Origin: Skeletonema tropicum
Taxonomy: Eukaryota > Bacillariophyta > Thalassiosirophyceae > Thalassiosirales > Thalassiosiraceae
Length of the DNA: 64,000 bases
Direction of reading: 5' to 3'
Assembly: GCA_037178625.1 (NCBI GenBank)
Contig: CM074147.1
Coordinates: 558,001-622,000, forward strand
The position numbers were made by a program, and so were the translations under genes. Shown in pieces: positions 22,307-33,389 of this stretch (position 1 is the stretch's first letter; each line of letters opens with the position of its first letter). The notes beneath the pieces are model-generated. The model was given only the letters and a program-made list of their open reading frames with translations. It was not told where the DNA came from and did no database searches.

Positions 22307-22800
22307 GTACGGCTGGGTTCAAAAGCACCGTTGAAATCGGGGGAACACTTTTCAAAATGTTCTCGGAGGAATTTTTCCTGCTTTTTTTTGCGCGTTACGG
22401 GCCATACTTAACTAGTAGCATGCCGTAGAAACTTAAAAAGGGCAATTTCATACACTTTTGAAGCGAAAAGTGTTCCCCCGATTTTTATTATGCATTTGAA
22501 GCATTTGTGAGGGATTCCCAGTTTCAGAAATTAGATGAGACAGACTGAGTGCCGGTCCAAAATTCAACCAATTCCTACGTACAATAGTTTTCTTCGAGAA
22601 AGTCATCACTCAAAATGAGCTAAACCATGGTGAAATACCCTCTCCTACGGCCGCCAATAACACCACAACTATGTACTGGTCTTACAGGCCCAAACGAAAC
22701 AGAAATCACATCCTGTTGGTCCATAGGATCTCAATGATACCTCATTCGTTGTTTAAATCCCGTAATTGAATTCAAAAGTGCTATTTGAACCCATCCGTAC
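22307..22800. mobile_element. MITE-like element with ~22 bp terminal inverted repeats, containing a second nested inverted repeat
   Basis: The left end (22307-22328, GTACGGCTGGGTTCAAAAGC) and right end (reverse complement of 22774-22800, GTACGGATGGGTTCAAATAG) form an imperfect inverted repeat about 494 bp apart. Inside, 22334-22353 (AAATCGGGGGAACACTTTTC) is exactly inverted at 22465-22484, making a 151 bp hairpin-like unit. No ORF lies inside. Size, TIRs and lack of coding fit a non-autonomous DNA transposon. The target duplication is not clear because the ends themselves are palindromic (GTAC). Confidence 0.6.
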
Positions 22801-22906
22801 ATTAGAAGTTGCGCTCAACTGCAAGCTACTCCTACTCTAGAGCTATTGCTTCAGAGTAAGTATTGCTACTCCAGCTAGTACTTTGTGTTGCTGACTGCCT
22901 CCAACA

Positions 22907-24463
22907 ATGGCATCTCCTACCGAAGTAGTAGTCACCTACGCCAATATCATCCTCTACGCAATCAGTTATCAACTCCAAAGACCCGTAGAACCATTCCTCG
23001 TCCGATCTCTCATTCACAACAATCAAAACAATACATTATCATCCACAAGCCAAGAAGAGTCATCCAATCACACTTATGGACGTCTCACCTCATTCTTTTC
23101 CTTAATTCAGACCATCGGAAGTCCATTGATAGGGATATTGTTAGATAGAATCGGTGTCCGTAAAACTTCGATACTGGTGTATCTGGCAAGTGCGGCAAGT
23201 TATTGGATATTGGCGAATGCTACGTCAACTAAGTGGTTGTTTTGGAGTAAAGTTCCGACTATTTTACAACATGCCTTTTTGGTGGGCCAGGCTACAGTGG
23301 CGTCATCTGCAGCAGACGGCGATGATGCAAGTGGTGGAGATAAATTGAGGGCTGTGGCTCTGGGAAGAATGAGTATGTCCATGTTGTGTTGGAATGATTG
23401 CATGTTGTGCCTCATTGCTGGTATGTAACTCTGACATAGACTTGTCTTTTTCGCAAATGCTGCAGCAACTGCATACACCATCGGTGCAACCATCGGGCCA
23501 GCTCTAGGAGGGTACTTGGCAATGGGAGATTTATTCGCGGGTGCTAGACTGGCAATCGGGGGGTCCATCCTATCAGTAATTCTTTCCATTCTATTTCTCA
23601 AAGATCGCAACAATTACGAACACACGATGGGAAACAGTCCAATCAATGAGTCACAAAAGGTACACAAACAATCATTTCTGCAATCTATTCGCACGACACT
23701 AACCTACTTGAGAAACCCGACAATTGGTCCACTTTTATTCATCAAACTGCTCAATGGCGTGTCGTCTTCTGCATTTACCACGGTCTTACCATTGGTACTT
23801 GCCAACAAGCTGCATTTGAATACATCTCAGCTCGGATATTTCATGAGTGCATCGTCGTTGAGTGTGGCTCTATTTGCAAGTTTTGGTATATCATTTTCAA
23901 TGTCATTAGTGGGGAATCGTTCCGATCGCTTGGCGTCACTGGGTATAGCAAACAGGATTGTTTCAATAGTGTGTTTTGGTGGCGTTGTATCGTGGTGTCT
24001 ACTCCATATGATGGATGTGGATGAAACAATAGAATCGGAGCAAAATATGCTTCCTACAGAAGGTCTCTGGCTAGCAACAATCGTATCCATTGCAGTATCG
24101 ATATCATCTCATATGCATGCAACTTCGTTGACAACGTTGACCACTGGTGCGGTATCAGCTGAGCAGAGAGGTGCAATCTTAGGATTAGAGCACGGATTGT
24201 TTTCGTTGGCGAGAGTGGTGGGCCCTCCTTTCGGAACCTGTCTCCTTAGTCGACCCGTTGTCATGGGCAAGTTTATGGTGGACTCTGGCTTTGCTGGGAT
24301 ATGGGGAGTGATTTGCGCATGCGTCGTTATGGATGCAATCCTCTTGGTTTGTTTGAGGAGTTGGTCTAACAAGCATAAGAAGATGCGATCAAATAGCGAC
24401 GAGTGTATTGGGCTCACAAGAGTTGGAGCCGACACTCATGATGAACATGACCACAGCGATTAA
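22907..24463 (+). CDS. Major facilitator superfamily transporter
   Basis: Exons 22907-23420 and 23466-24463 with a 45 bp intron (GTATGT...CTGCAG); 503 aa after splicing. About 12 hydrophobic segments. Motif A is visible as GILLDRIGVRKT after TM2, and TM5 is preceded by ATAYTIGATIGPALGGYLA, which spans the splice junction and confirms it. A hydrophilic central loop (about 225-250) separates the halves. It resembles the SLC22A18/TetA-like drug:H+ antiporter group; substrate cannot be told. The C-tail is acidic with His residues. The protein is intact, unlike several neighbours. Confidence 0.87.
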
Positions 24464-24823
24464 ATAATGAATGGATTTATAAATTTGCACCATACATGTG
24501 TATCCTGCTTCATTGAATTGGACTCAAGTGCGGGCCTCTATCTGGCGAAGCGTGTGAATCGGTTCCAAGTGAATGGTATCCTCAATAATGTATCAGCGGC
24601 ATATGTGAAAGAAGCCAAAGAGTATGGCATCATCGAATGTGTTTCTCGGTGCTGTCTATTCGCACTCATCGCCCAATATGATTTGCATTCTACTTCGTCG
24701 CCAATAAGATTATCTCATTTTGCTCCGCTCAAACCCTCAATCTCTGGTCCTGGACCTCATAATATCTTCTTCGGCATCATCAAAAGTGATTCCACCCTCA
24801 AGTCTCCTCTATTCTCATCCAAA

Positions 24824-25527
24824 ATGTGCCAAGCATCTTCATCCTCCAACAGTCGTCGCGAGAGTGCCCTCCTCGCATCCAAAGGGTTTCTCGCTGGTGC
24901 TACAGCTGTGTCTGCTCTCTTTGTACTCGAAGGCTTTGTATCAACGAATGACTCGGCCACATCCTTACGCGGGGGATCCAACACACCCTCAACGATTCGA
25001 TCCTACACTATGATCAAAAACTTGCAGCATCGGGCTACGCCCCATCTGTTGCTCCTTCGACGCCTATTCCCACTTACATGCCAACTGCTGCTAACGAGAT
25101 TCCGACGGACATGCCTACGCAGTCTCAAGATGACAGTCGCCTCCACATCACTTGTTAAATTCAGGACAAACAAGGAAACTGGCTTTCGTTTGAAGATGTA
25201 TTGGGAGACTGGCTACTACTGGCAAGAGAGTACCACGGAGAAATTCTGGTGCATGGCTTGTCCATCAGGCGAAGTGTGCAATCGGAATGACAAGCTGGAA
25301 CTGCGTAACTGTAAGAACAAGAGCAACGAAGATGCTCAGTTCGTTGTAACTTCTGCTGGAAAGGGGCATCAGTTCAGGATTGCCAACACCAACTTGTGCA
25401 TGCAAAAGAGTAGGACGAGGATCAGGCAATCAGGTTGAAGCCTTGTAATGCGAAGAATAAGTGGCAGCACTTCGTTGGATTCAAGTCTGATGGTAAACGG
25501 TTTGATCCTCAAGCCTTCCACCAGTAG
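24824..25527 (+). pseudogene. Membrane/secreted protein with PT-rich linker and beta-trefoil-like domain, frame broken
   Basis: Likely start at 24824 (MCQASSSS), with a hydrophobic helix (FLAGATAVSALFVLEGF) acting as signal or anchor. A Pro/Thr-rich linker (PSVAPSTPIPTYMPT) is found in another frame (25009 to about 25140). The frame then returns for FRLKMYWETGYYWQES and WCMACPSGEVC, continuing with LRNC and a FRIANTNLCMQK repeat. The last repeat (IRLKPCNAKNKWQHFVGF) again needs a frame change near 25412. Repeated LxxC/QxF units fit a ricin-B-like beta-trefoil carbohydrate-binding fold seen in diatom secreted proteins. Three single-base shifts sum to a whole codon count of 235, which favours base errors over random decay. 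The 5' ORF extension from 24467 is probably not coding. Confidence 0.5.
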
Positions 25528-25757
25528 CAAGCGTTGCTTAAGTCAACACCATCACCACCGAAGAGCTAAAGAAATTCATCTTTGCTGAAACCTGTTTCAA
25601 GGCTCATCGTGTGGATACTGGCTTTTGGGTGGCGTACTAAAGTCGAAGTGTTTTGTTTTACTTGTAGGATTGTCGCGTGTCGTAGTTGTCATAGGATTTA
25701 AATGTAAACAGAATTACTCTCAGGTATTCGACAGTGTATTGATGTGATGAGTAGCAA

Positions 25758-27877
25758 TCATTTTAGAAACGATAGATGGTGTATGCCACCACAGTTTTGA
25801 GGTGCCACAGGATTCGGTCCACTCTTGAACCAGACGCCAAAGTCACTTTCTTTGGTGATTCGTGGCAACGTTGAACCACACTCCTCCGTGATTGCGAAGC
25901 CAGGTGTTGTTCTGCTTGACAACTCACAAAATGGAGGCAGCTGCGTATTGTTGTCTGACGTGTCCAAGTCTATGTTACGCAAAAAGTTTCCCGTCTTAAG
26001 GCACCAAAGTGCAAATGAGACATTGTTTTGACCAGCAAAAGGGGATATGACTATTGTTTCTGTGGGATCCAATGCAATTCCTGTGCATCGCGTCGAATTA
26101 GTTGTGTGCACAAGAGACAAAGGAACAGGAAGATCCATCACAGGTAGCTTTGGAGGAACTAGCGTTTGTGTTCTGGAATTTGCGCACATCAAGAACACGA
26201 CAAGAACCGAACTGAGCCCTTGACTACAACACTATTACCATCTTGCAGTGGGTGTAGGAAGGTGGTGGATCCAAAGCTTGGCGGCAATTTTGTAGAGACT
26301 TGATTTCCACGTACATCATGTAAAGACACTGATCCATTACGATGCCCGCATATCACTTGATCGCCCAAGTATTGTACTGTGAGTGCCTCTGACTTGTTGC
26401 GCTTTGTAAATCGAATTATTTGCCCAGTTGGTATATCAAGATAGCTCAATCCTAACCCACTTTCTGGGCCACAGAAAAAAGCGAGCTTACTGTGATCTAA
26501 TCAATGGAACACCGTTGATATGAGGAGACATTGGAAACACGACAAAAAAAACTGTGCCAAAGAGTCTCACCGTTTGATGAAAAGCAAAAGTCATTCACCT
26601 GCCCATTATCTAGTGGAAGTGCCACATGCGTTGGACTTGCATTTTTCGAATCAAAGTTTTTGAGCACAAAGAAGTATTGCAAAGATGAATCGTTCGCAAG
26701 TATACCCATCTGATTAGCTGACGGAGCAAACTTGACACACTGACTAGTTGTATCAGCATGATTCAAAACAGGCATATTCCATGCTCTGTCGCCATCTGGA
26801 GGGGCATCAGACTGAAATACTCTTCGCCCATTAGGCGGTATAAAAACAGACTGTCGACAGAATAGCTCATTATCTGCAATTGTTATGACAGAAGGTATTG
26901 AACTTGAATGTGGTTGAATGTCAAACGTAGATGCTGTAGGTGGCAGGTATGTTTTGCATACGCAATCATTCAAAGGATTACCAACACACGTGCTCATCGG
27001 GAACAGTAATGAATGCCACCTTTGACTGAAAGAGCTTGGTGATGAAGACGTAACAGTAGATATCCTCGCAGTTGTTGCTGCTAGTTGTTGTATTCCTGTT
27101 GGAACTGGATGTTGAACATTTTTTGCTGGGCTTATTTTCCGTGGTTGCCTACTTTTTGCTCCTTGTTGTATCCCTCGTGACAGTGGTTGCGAATCAGACC
27201 TCCTAGATTTTGCATCAAGTGCCAACATTTCGTCTGAGACTGCTGATGGAACGACAGTAGCACCTCTTGCCATTGCTATTGGACCCAGAATGTTTACAAT
27301 CGCGTTTCTTTTATGAGAATTTGCGTATTGAAGCGATACTGTCAGCAACTGGACAATTCTTTCCCGAACAAGGTATTTGTTGTTCAAAATCAGATTGTTG
27401 CTTGGTACCAGACTCATTGCCACCATGTTGTTTCTTTGTCTTCTTGCTTTTCGCTTGCATATTTGATTGTGGACGAGAGTAATCAAGTGCCGAACCATGA
27501 AATAGAATTCTGCGGGCATCTTCATCAGAAATGGAGTTGCGTTTAGCCCATCTCAACCTATCGATGCTCACATTCTTGACTTGAGTTTGTGCTTCATTCC
27601 TATCCGATTTATTGAATGAAGATTTTGGAAGATATCTATTGGAAATCGGATCAAAGCGAAAGTCTCCAATATCTTGCTTTATTGATGGAGCAGTTTCACG
27701 TTTCTTCTGTTTCTTGCCTTCAGCAACAGGCGAAGCATCCACTTTATCATCTTTCGTCTTTTGCTTCTGTCTCTCCCGCTGAAGCTTTAGCTGTGCCATG
27801 ATATCATCCATATCGCCGCCGCCGCCGCTGGCTGTTCCACCAGAGGACTTGTTCTTTGCACGGCGTTTCCTTCCCAT
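25758..27877 (-). CDS. DCAF4-like WD-repeat protein, several introns/frame changes
   Basis: Start Met at 27877 (MGRKRRAKNK). A basic N-terminus leads to FRFDPISNRYLPKS, the FDPxxxRYF-type motif of DCAF4/WDR21, a substrate receptor of CUL4-DDB1 ubiquitin ligases. WD-type blades follow (GGxxxx..W, VQYLGDQVICGHRNGSVSLHDVR, SFALWCLKTGNFLRNID). Frame changes at about 27260-27336 and 26470-26525 can be explained by small GT-AG introns: GTATCG...CAATAG joins in phase and so does GTTTTTTTT...GATTAG. A further change near 26180-26215 has no clear intron, so it may be an indel. The end at 25758 closes the last blade. DCAF4 assignment is moderate; WD nature is fairly clear. Its 5' flank (27897 on) is a diverged copy of the repeat leader described below. 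Confidence 0.55.
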
Positions 27878-27894
27878 GATTGATGTTGAGGTGG

Positions 27895-28500
27895 TTTTGT
27901 TCACGTCGCACAAGTCATGTTTTTCAGGGTACTCCCGTGCACTGCCTAATTATTAGAGCAATAGATGATGCTCCAGAGTGCATTCACATCAAGAGTGCAG
28001 CTATTGATTGCAGGTACCATGAGGCATGCTACATCTCACAACATCATTATGTTCATGGCTTGTTGCTACCACCGCCCGGCCATGCCGATGGGGAGATAGA
28101 GAATAACCCCATGGCCACAACATATCCGCTGGGGGGTGCCGATATATCCGAAAAATATCTGATCGGTCCGGCCACATTTAATATAGTGCAATTTCCCGGG
28201 GCAGCCCCCTAGAACCCACGTGAGCCCTACGATTGTATATCTGCTAGCGCTAATCCAGAGCGAGAAGACGAGACAGAGCTTGTATCTTAGATAAGTAGAG
28301 CTCACAGCACGAACCATCTTGGAGACGAAAACGCTCGTGCAACTACGAGATACCAATTGGAGAGAGGGCAAGGTTGCATGCTACTACAATGTCGTAGCTG
28401 GTCTGAGAGGTCCAGTGCGGGCTGGCTGGCGTCACAACATTCTACCATATCGTATCTATCGTCGTCAAGATGCTCATGAGTTGTTGCTGCTTGTCATTAC
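27895..28500 (+). repeat. Diverged copy of the promoter/leader-plus-satellite repeat, beside the DCAF4-like gene
   Basis: From 27897 the sequence CACGTCGCACAAG..., TAATTATTAGAGCA and GATGATGC parallels the leader at 30280-30390, 35595-35690 and 36970-37060. At 28376-28500 a diverged satellite unit follows: TACAATGTCGTAGCTG, AGGTCC, GTATCTA.CGTCGTC and a CATGAG-like end in order. It is the oldest-looking copy of the family and directly abuts the minus-strand gene start. Two ORFs inside (28066-28371 and 28319-28702) have no recognisable content. Confidence 0.5.
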
Positions 28501-28940
28501 GCTTGTTTATGATATAATGAAAGCACAAGAGTGTTGCTATGTCTTGTTTCTCATGACGGCATGGACAGTGGCAGGTTCAGAAAAAAAAGCAACTCGGGAA
28601 GGATTTATCTTGTTGAATTGCCGAGGTGTAGGGCATTTATTCATTGTAACAATTAATTTAAAGATGATATTCATGCAAACTATGAAGATCAGAATACTTT
28701 AGAAGCCTGTTCAATCAATTGGTAATGATTACTGGGCCAGAAATTGATGCTGTAGTCACAAATAAACATTGGATATTTTATATCCGATCCATATCCGATT
28801 GCTGCCAAAAATAGGCCAAAATATCCGCGGTTATGTGGCCAATATGTAGGTTAATATGTAGAGAATAGAGATGAGGTGAGAGTGAGATGGCGATGGGGAT
28901 CTTTTAAGCGCAGCATCTTTTATCGCCAGGATCGCCAACA
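28501..28940. other. Intergenic, AT-rich, no gene seen
   Basis: Contains short direct repeats of ATATCCG(A/C) near 28776-28830 but nothing gene-like. Confidence 0.3.
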
Positions 28941-29592
28941 GCTAGCTACTGGCGGGAACTAAATCGTACCTCGCCGCGGTACGATTTATCAAATTTTACG
29001 CACAAAACACTAACAACATGAAAAGAGTCATAAATTAGGCCATGATACTCGACGAAAATATTAACGGAAATCTTAAAGTACGTCATGGTTGGCCCTCCAG
29101 GGGCGAAATTATCTACAATTATCTAGAGCAATGTCACAAGTTACTACCCTTCGAGTGTAATTAAGCAAATAACCAACAGTTTTTCCAACATATAGCAGCC
29201 TAAACATAGCATCCCAAACAGTATATATATATTATCTGATAAAAAAGAGACTAAAATTCATCGATATGGAGCACCTATCGACGAATTTGGGACCAATAAC
29301 TGCTATTTTCGAGCTAGAATGACGCATGCCTACGGCATATCTGCATGCCTGTGCTGCTACTGCTATGCGAGTATACTACATACAACGTTGACCAGTGGTT
29401 CTATCGAAAGCTACTTGTCTATACTATCATATTATGGTCGATTATTTAGGATAGGATGTTGACATGGAGGCTCAGAACCATGATATTAGGGTGTAGAATG
29501 CGTCTTTTTTGTGTTGTGTTAGTGATTTATGTGGAGATTTCTCCGCGGTACGATTTATTTCCGGTACGATTTAGTTCCCGCCAGTAGCTAGC
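28941..29592. mobile_element. TIR element (MITE-like), 652 bp, 30 bp perfect inverted ends
   Basis: Bases 28941-28970 and 29563-29592 are exact reverse complements of each other (30 of 30), containing CTGGCGGGAACTAAATCGTACC. The outermost bases make the palindrome GCTAGCTA/TAGCTAGC, so a TA or CTAG target duplication merges with the ends; with a TA duplication the element proper is about 28949-29584. A subterminal CCGCGGTACGATTTA is repeated at both sides in the same orientation. No coding frame inside. Fits a non-autonomous Tc1/mariner- or Harbinger-type element; the superfamily is not decided. Confidence 0.75.
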
Positions 29593-29748
29593 CAGGAGCA
29601 CCACGGACAGGAGACGATGGTGAGTGACAGATATGGATGATGAGGGGTCTACGCCTCTGTACCGTCGTGGCTTTCTTCAATCCAGCCAGATGCCAAAACA
29701 TCTTTCTGCGATGTGTGAAATGATTTTGCACGTCACTCAATGGCCCCA

Positions 29749-30996
29749 ATATTGATGGGAATGCGTCCCTGGTCCCTCTCTGGGTCATGGGGCAGGGGCT
29801 GACCGCAACAGAGGCAATTACGGCCGAACGAATGACAGAAAATGAGGTTCGGAAGAGAGAGGAAAGCATACTTACGAACACTCTCCGAGATAATGCACTC
29901 TTCCTCGCAGTTGTTTAGGTCGTGCATATATCAAACTTTGACCTGCCGCCGTCGGTCTAGTTCGTACAGTGGTTAGTATTTCGCATTGTGGTTGCGACGA
30001 CCCGGGTTCGATTCCCGGACTGGACATCATGGAATAGCATTGTAAAGATGGCGTTAGCTGAAGGTATTAACTCTGCTATCACATTGCCTCAGAGGAGTCA
30101 ACCGTGTGTGACCTCGTTTTGCGCTTGATCATCCCCTCCATGGCTGCGTGAAAACAGCCAGATAAAGGATTGCTGTAGCGGAGCGGAGGTTTTATTCTGT
30201 TTACAGTCTAATTCTACGCATTGCCAGGATGTGTCGCCCCGATACATGAGCATGCATAGCCATCATCATCACTTTTTTGTCGCACAGCAACTCCTCTTTT
30301 TTTCCAGGTTCACTCCCCAGCACTTTCTAATTATTAGAGTAGTCGGTGATGCTAAAGAGTGAAGCCACTTGAAAGAGTGAGTTGCATGCTCTTGATATTA
30401 TTGCAAATAAGGTATGCTATCATGCACAGTAGGAGTAGTCATTGTTCATGTGCTTTTTATTTTGCTGATGGCCGATGCAGGCGAGTGTGAGTTGTGAGTG
30501 TGAGTGTGGCGAGTGGCGAGCGAGCGAGGGTACCTTTTTATTGGCGCTCCGTATCCACATATCGCCAATTATCGCCAACAGAAGGCACTTTGCCATCAAT
30601 CACGCTATCTTTGTCTTGCTATGGAACGCTATCTGTGAAGTCTCAAGTTTCTAAGTAATGACAACGGCAACAATTAGATTCAATCACAAATTACTGAAGA
30701 TATCTCACACCTGAACTCGTAGAAGCGATGCTAAAACGTCATAACCAATCTGAAAGGTCTCCTTGGGGCTGGCCCGCAACTCGACATTCCACCACATCGG
30801 ATCTAAAGTCGTCCATATGCGCATGCACCGCTTCTAGTGACCTATTGAAGTCGGTGACTATACTATACAAGCTCATTGGCACTGCTCAGAAGGATTGCGC
30901 TCGTAGAAGCGATGCTACGACGTTGTAGCTGCTCTGAAAGGACCAGTGTGAGCTGTCCGACTGCAACTCATTAAGTCAAATTGTATCTAACGTCGT
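29749..30996 (+). repeat. Duplicated block copy 1 (1248 bp) with tRNA-His and satellite leader
   Basis: Matches 35079-36313 almost base for base. The main difference is a 13 bp piece (around 30240) missing from the other copy. It holds, in order, the 3' end of a small plus-strand reading frame (LTATEAITAERMTENEVRKR... ending in a stop near 29920), the tRNA-His, a leader region also found upstream of PTOX, and the first satellite units. The two copies are direct and 5.3 kb apart, so unequal exchange could delete or amplify everything between. Confidence 0.85.
29955..30026 (+). tRNA. tRNA-His (anticodon GTG), copy 1
   Basis: A full cloverleaf can be drawn: acceptor GTCTAGT / ACTGGAC (7 pairs, one G-T), D arm GTACAGTGGTTAGTAT, anticodon stem TCGCA / TGCGA around TT-GTG-GT, T arm CCGGG TTCGATT CCCGG, discriminator A. 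The internal promoter boxes (TGGTTAGTA region; GGTTCGATTCC) are intact. The base just before the tRNA is G, which would match the extra G-1 of tRNA-His. No run of four T directly follows, so where Pol III stops is unclear. Alternative reading: a tRNA-derived SINE head; the perfect stems argue for a true tRNA. Confidence 0.9.
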
Positions 30997-33300
30997 ACAA
31001 CATACTTGTTTGCACACTCTTCGAATGTCTTAGGGGCTCTAAGATCAGTTTGCACTGATTCCTCTCGTTCACCTTCAGACGTGAACTTCTTTTAAGAATT
31101 GTTGTCAATGGAACAAACTCTCTAAAGATTCTATCGAAATCTCACATTTCGTGTGGTACTCTTGAACATCTTTAACAATACGACGTTGTGGCTGCTCTGA
31201 TAGGACCCAAGTGTGAGCTGTCCGGCTGCAACTCATTGAGTTGAATTGTATCTAACGTCGTCCATATGCGTATGAGCCGCTTCTAGTGGCCCATTCCAGT
31301 CGATGGCGATACTATACATGCTCAATGGCACTGCTCAGAAGGATTGCGCTCGTAGAAGCGAAGCTACAACGTCGTAGCTGATAGGACCTGAGTGTGAGCT
31401 GTCCGGCTGCCACTTATTGAGTCGAATAGTATCTAACGTCGTCCATATGCGCATGAGCCGCTTCTAGTGGCCCAATTCTAGTCGGATGGCGATTCTATAC
31501 AAGCTCACTTGCACTGCTCAGAAGGATTGCGCTTGTAGAAGCGATGCTACAACGTCATATGGTAGCTGATCTTCGAGGACCAGTGTGAGCTGTCCGGCTG
31601 CAACTCATTGAGTCGCATTGTATCTAACGTCGTCCATATGCGCATGAGTCGCTTCTAGTGACCCATTATAGTCGTTGGCGATTCTATACAATCTCATTTG
31701 CACTGCTCAGGAAGAATTGCGCTCTTAGAAGCGAAGCTAAAACGTCGTATGGTAGCTGATCTTCGAGGACCAGTGTGAGCTGTCCGGCTGCAACTTATTG
31801 AGTCGCATTGTATCTAACGTCGTCCATACAAGCATGAGCCGCTTCTAGTGGCCCATTTCAGTCGATGGCGATACTATACATGCTCATTTGCACTGCTCAG
31901 AAGGATTGCGCTCGTAGAAGCGAAGCTACAACGTCGTAGCTGATAGGACCTGAGTGTGAGCTGTCCGGCTGCAACTTATTGAGTCGAATTAGTATCTAAC
32001 GTCGTCCATATGCGTATGAGTCGCTTCTAGTGGCCCATTTCAGTCGATGGCGATACTATACAAGCTCATTGGCACTGCTCAGAAGGATTGCGCTCGTAGA
32101 AGCGATTCTACAACGTCGTAGCTGATAGGACCTGAGTGTGAGCTGTCCGGCTGCAATCTCATTGAGTTGAATTGTATCTAACTTCGTCCATATGCGCATG
32201 AGTCGCTTCTAGTGTCTTTTTCTAGTCAGTGCCTATACTTTACAAGCTCATTGGCACTGCTCAGAAGGATTGCGCTCGTAGAAGCGAATTCTACAACGTC
32301 ATATGGTGTACCTGATCTTCGAGGACCAGTTTGAAGCTGTCCGGCTGCAACTCATTGAGTTGAATTGTTATCTAACGTCGTCCATATGCGTATGAGCCGC
32401 TTCTAGTGGCCCATTCCAGTCGATGGCGATACTATACATGCTCATTTGCATTGCTCAGAAGGATTGCGCTCGTAGAAGCGATGCTACAACGTCGTAGCTG
32501 ATAGGACCTGAGTGTGAGCTGTCCGGCTGCAACTCATTGAGTCGAATTGTATCTAACGTCGTCCATATGCGTATGAGCCGCTTCTAGTCGCCCATTCCAG
32601 TCGATGGCGATACTATACATGCTCATTTGCACTGCTCAGAAAAATTGCGCTTGTAGAAGCGATTCTACAACGTTGTAGCTGCTCTGATAGGACCTCAGTG
32701 TGAGCTGTCCGGCTGCATCTCATTGAGTCGCATTGTATCTAACGTCGTCCATATGCGCATGAGTCGCTTCTAGTGACCCATTATAGTCGTTAGCAATACT
32801 TTACAAGCTCATTGGCACTGCTCAGAAGGATTGCGCTCGTAGAAGCGAAGCTACAACGTCATATGGTAGCTGATCTGAGAGGACCTGAGTGTGAGCTGTC
32901 CGGCTGCAACTCATTGAGTCGAATTGTATCTAACGTCGTCCATATGCGCATGAGCCGCTTCTAGTGGCCCATTCCAGTCGATGGCGATACTATACATGCT
33001 CATTTGCACTGCTCAGAAGGATTGCGCTCGTAGAAGCGATGCTACAACGTCATATGGTAGCTGATCTGATAGGTCCTCAGTGTGAGCTGTCCGGCTGCAA
33101 CTCATTGAGTTGAATTGTATCTAACGTCGTCCATATGCGCATGAGCCGCTTCTAGTGGCCCATTTAAGTCGATGGCGATACTATACAATCTCATTTGCAC
33201 TGCTCAGAAGGATTGCGCTCGTAGAAGCGAAGGTATGGCGTTGTAGCTTATCTGGGAGGTCCAATTGTGTCTGGCCCGCAGTACGACATTCCACCACATT
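30715..33300. repeat. Satellite array 1, ~185 bp units (about 14)
   Basis: Tandem units with the core GTGAGCTGTCCGGCTGCAAC at about 30946, 31211, 31392, 31582, 31772, 31954, 32136, 32330, 32511, 32697, 32889 and 33079, spaced about 180-195 bp. Each unit carries TATCTAACGTCGTCCATATG, CGCTTCTAGTGGCCCATT, CACTGCTCAGAAGGATTGCG and TAGAAGCGA(T/A)GCTACAACG. CGCTTCTA and TAGAAGCG are complementary, so each unit can form a stem. The first (30740) and last (33240) units are a separate variant with GGCCCGCA(A/G)(C)TCGACATTCCACCACA-like sequence. About 175 bp of unrelated DNA (30997-31172) interrupts the array after the first units. ORFs here are chance. Confidence 0.85.
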
Positions 33301-33389
33301 TTTTCTAACGTTTAGAAGGATTGCGCTTTTAGGAGCTAATTTGGGTTCTCGAAACGTTTCCATTGAACCCAATTGTTACAATTCGTTGT

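Noticed and set aside
29955..30026. tRNA-derived SINE instead of a tRNA gene
   Set aside because: All four stems pair almost perfectly and the discriminator is right; there is no A-rich or LINE-type tail. Kept only as an alternative reading.
30715..33300. CRISPR array, because of regular ~185 bp spacing
   Set aside because: Nuclear eukaryotic DNA; whole units are similar, with no short repeat/unique spacer structure and no cas genes.
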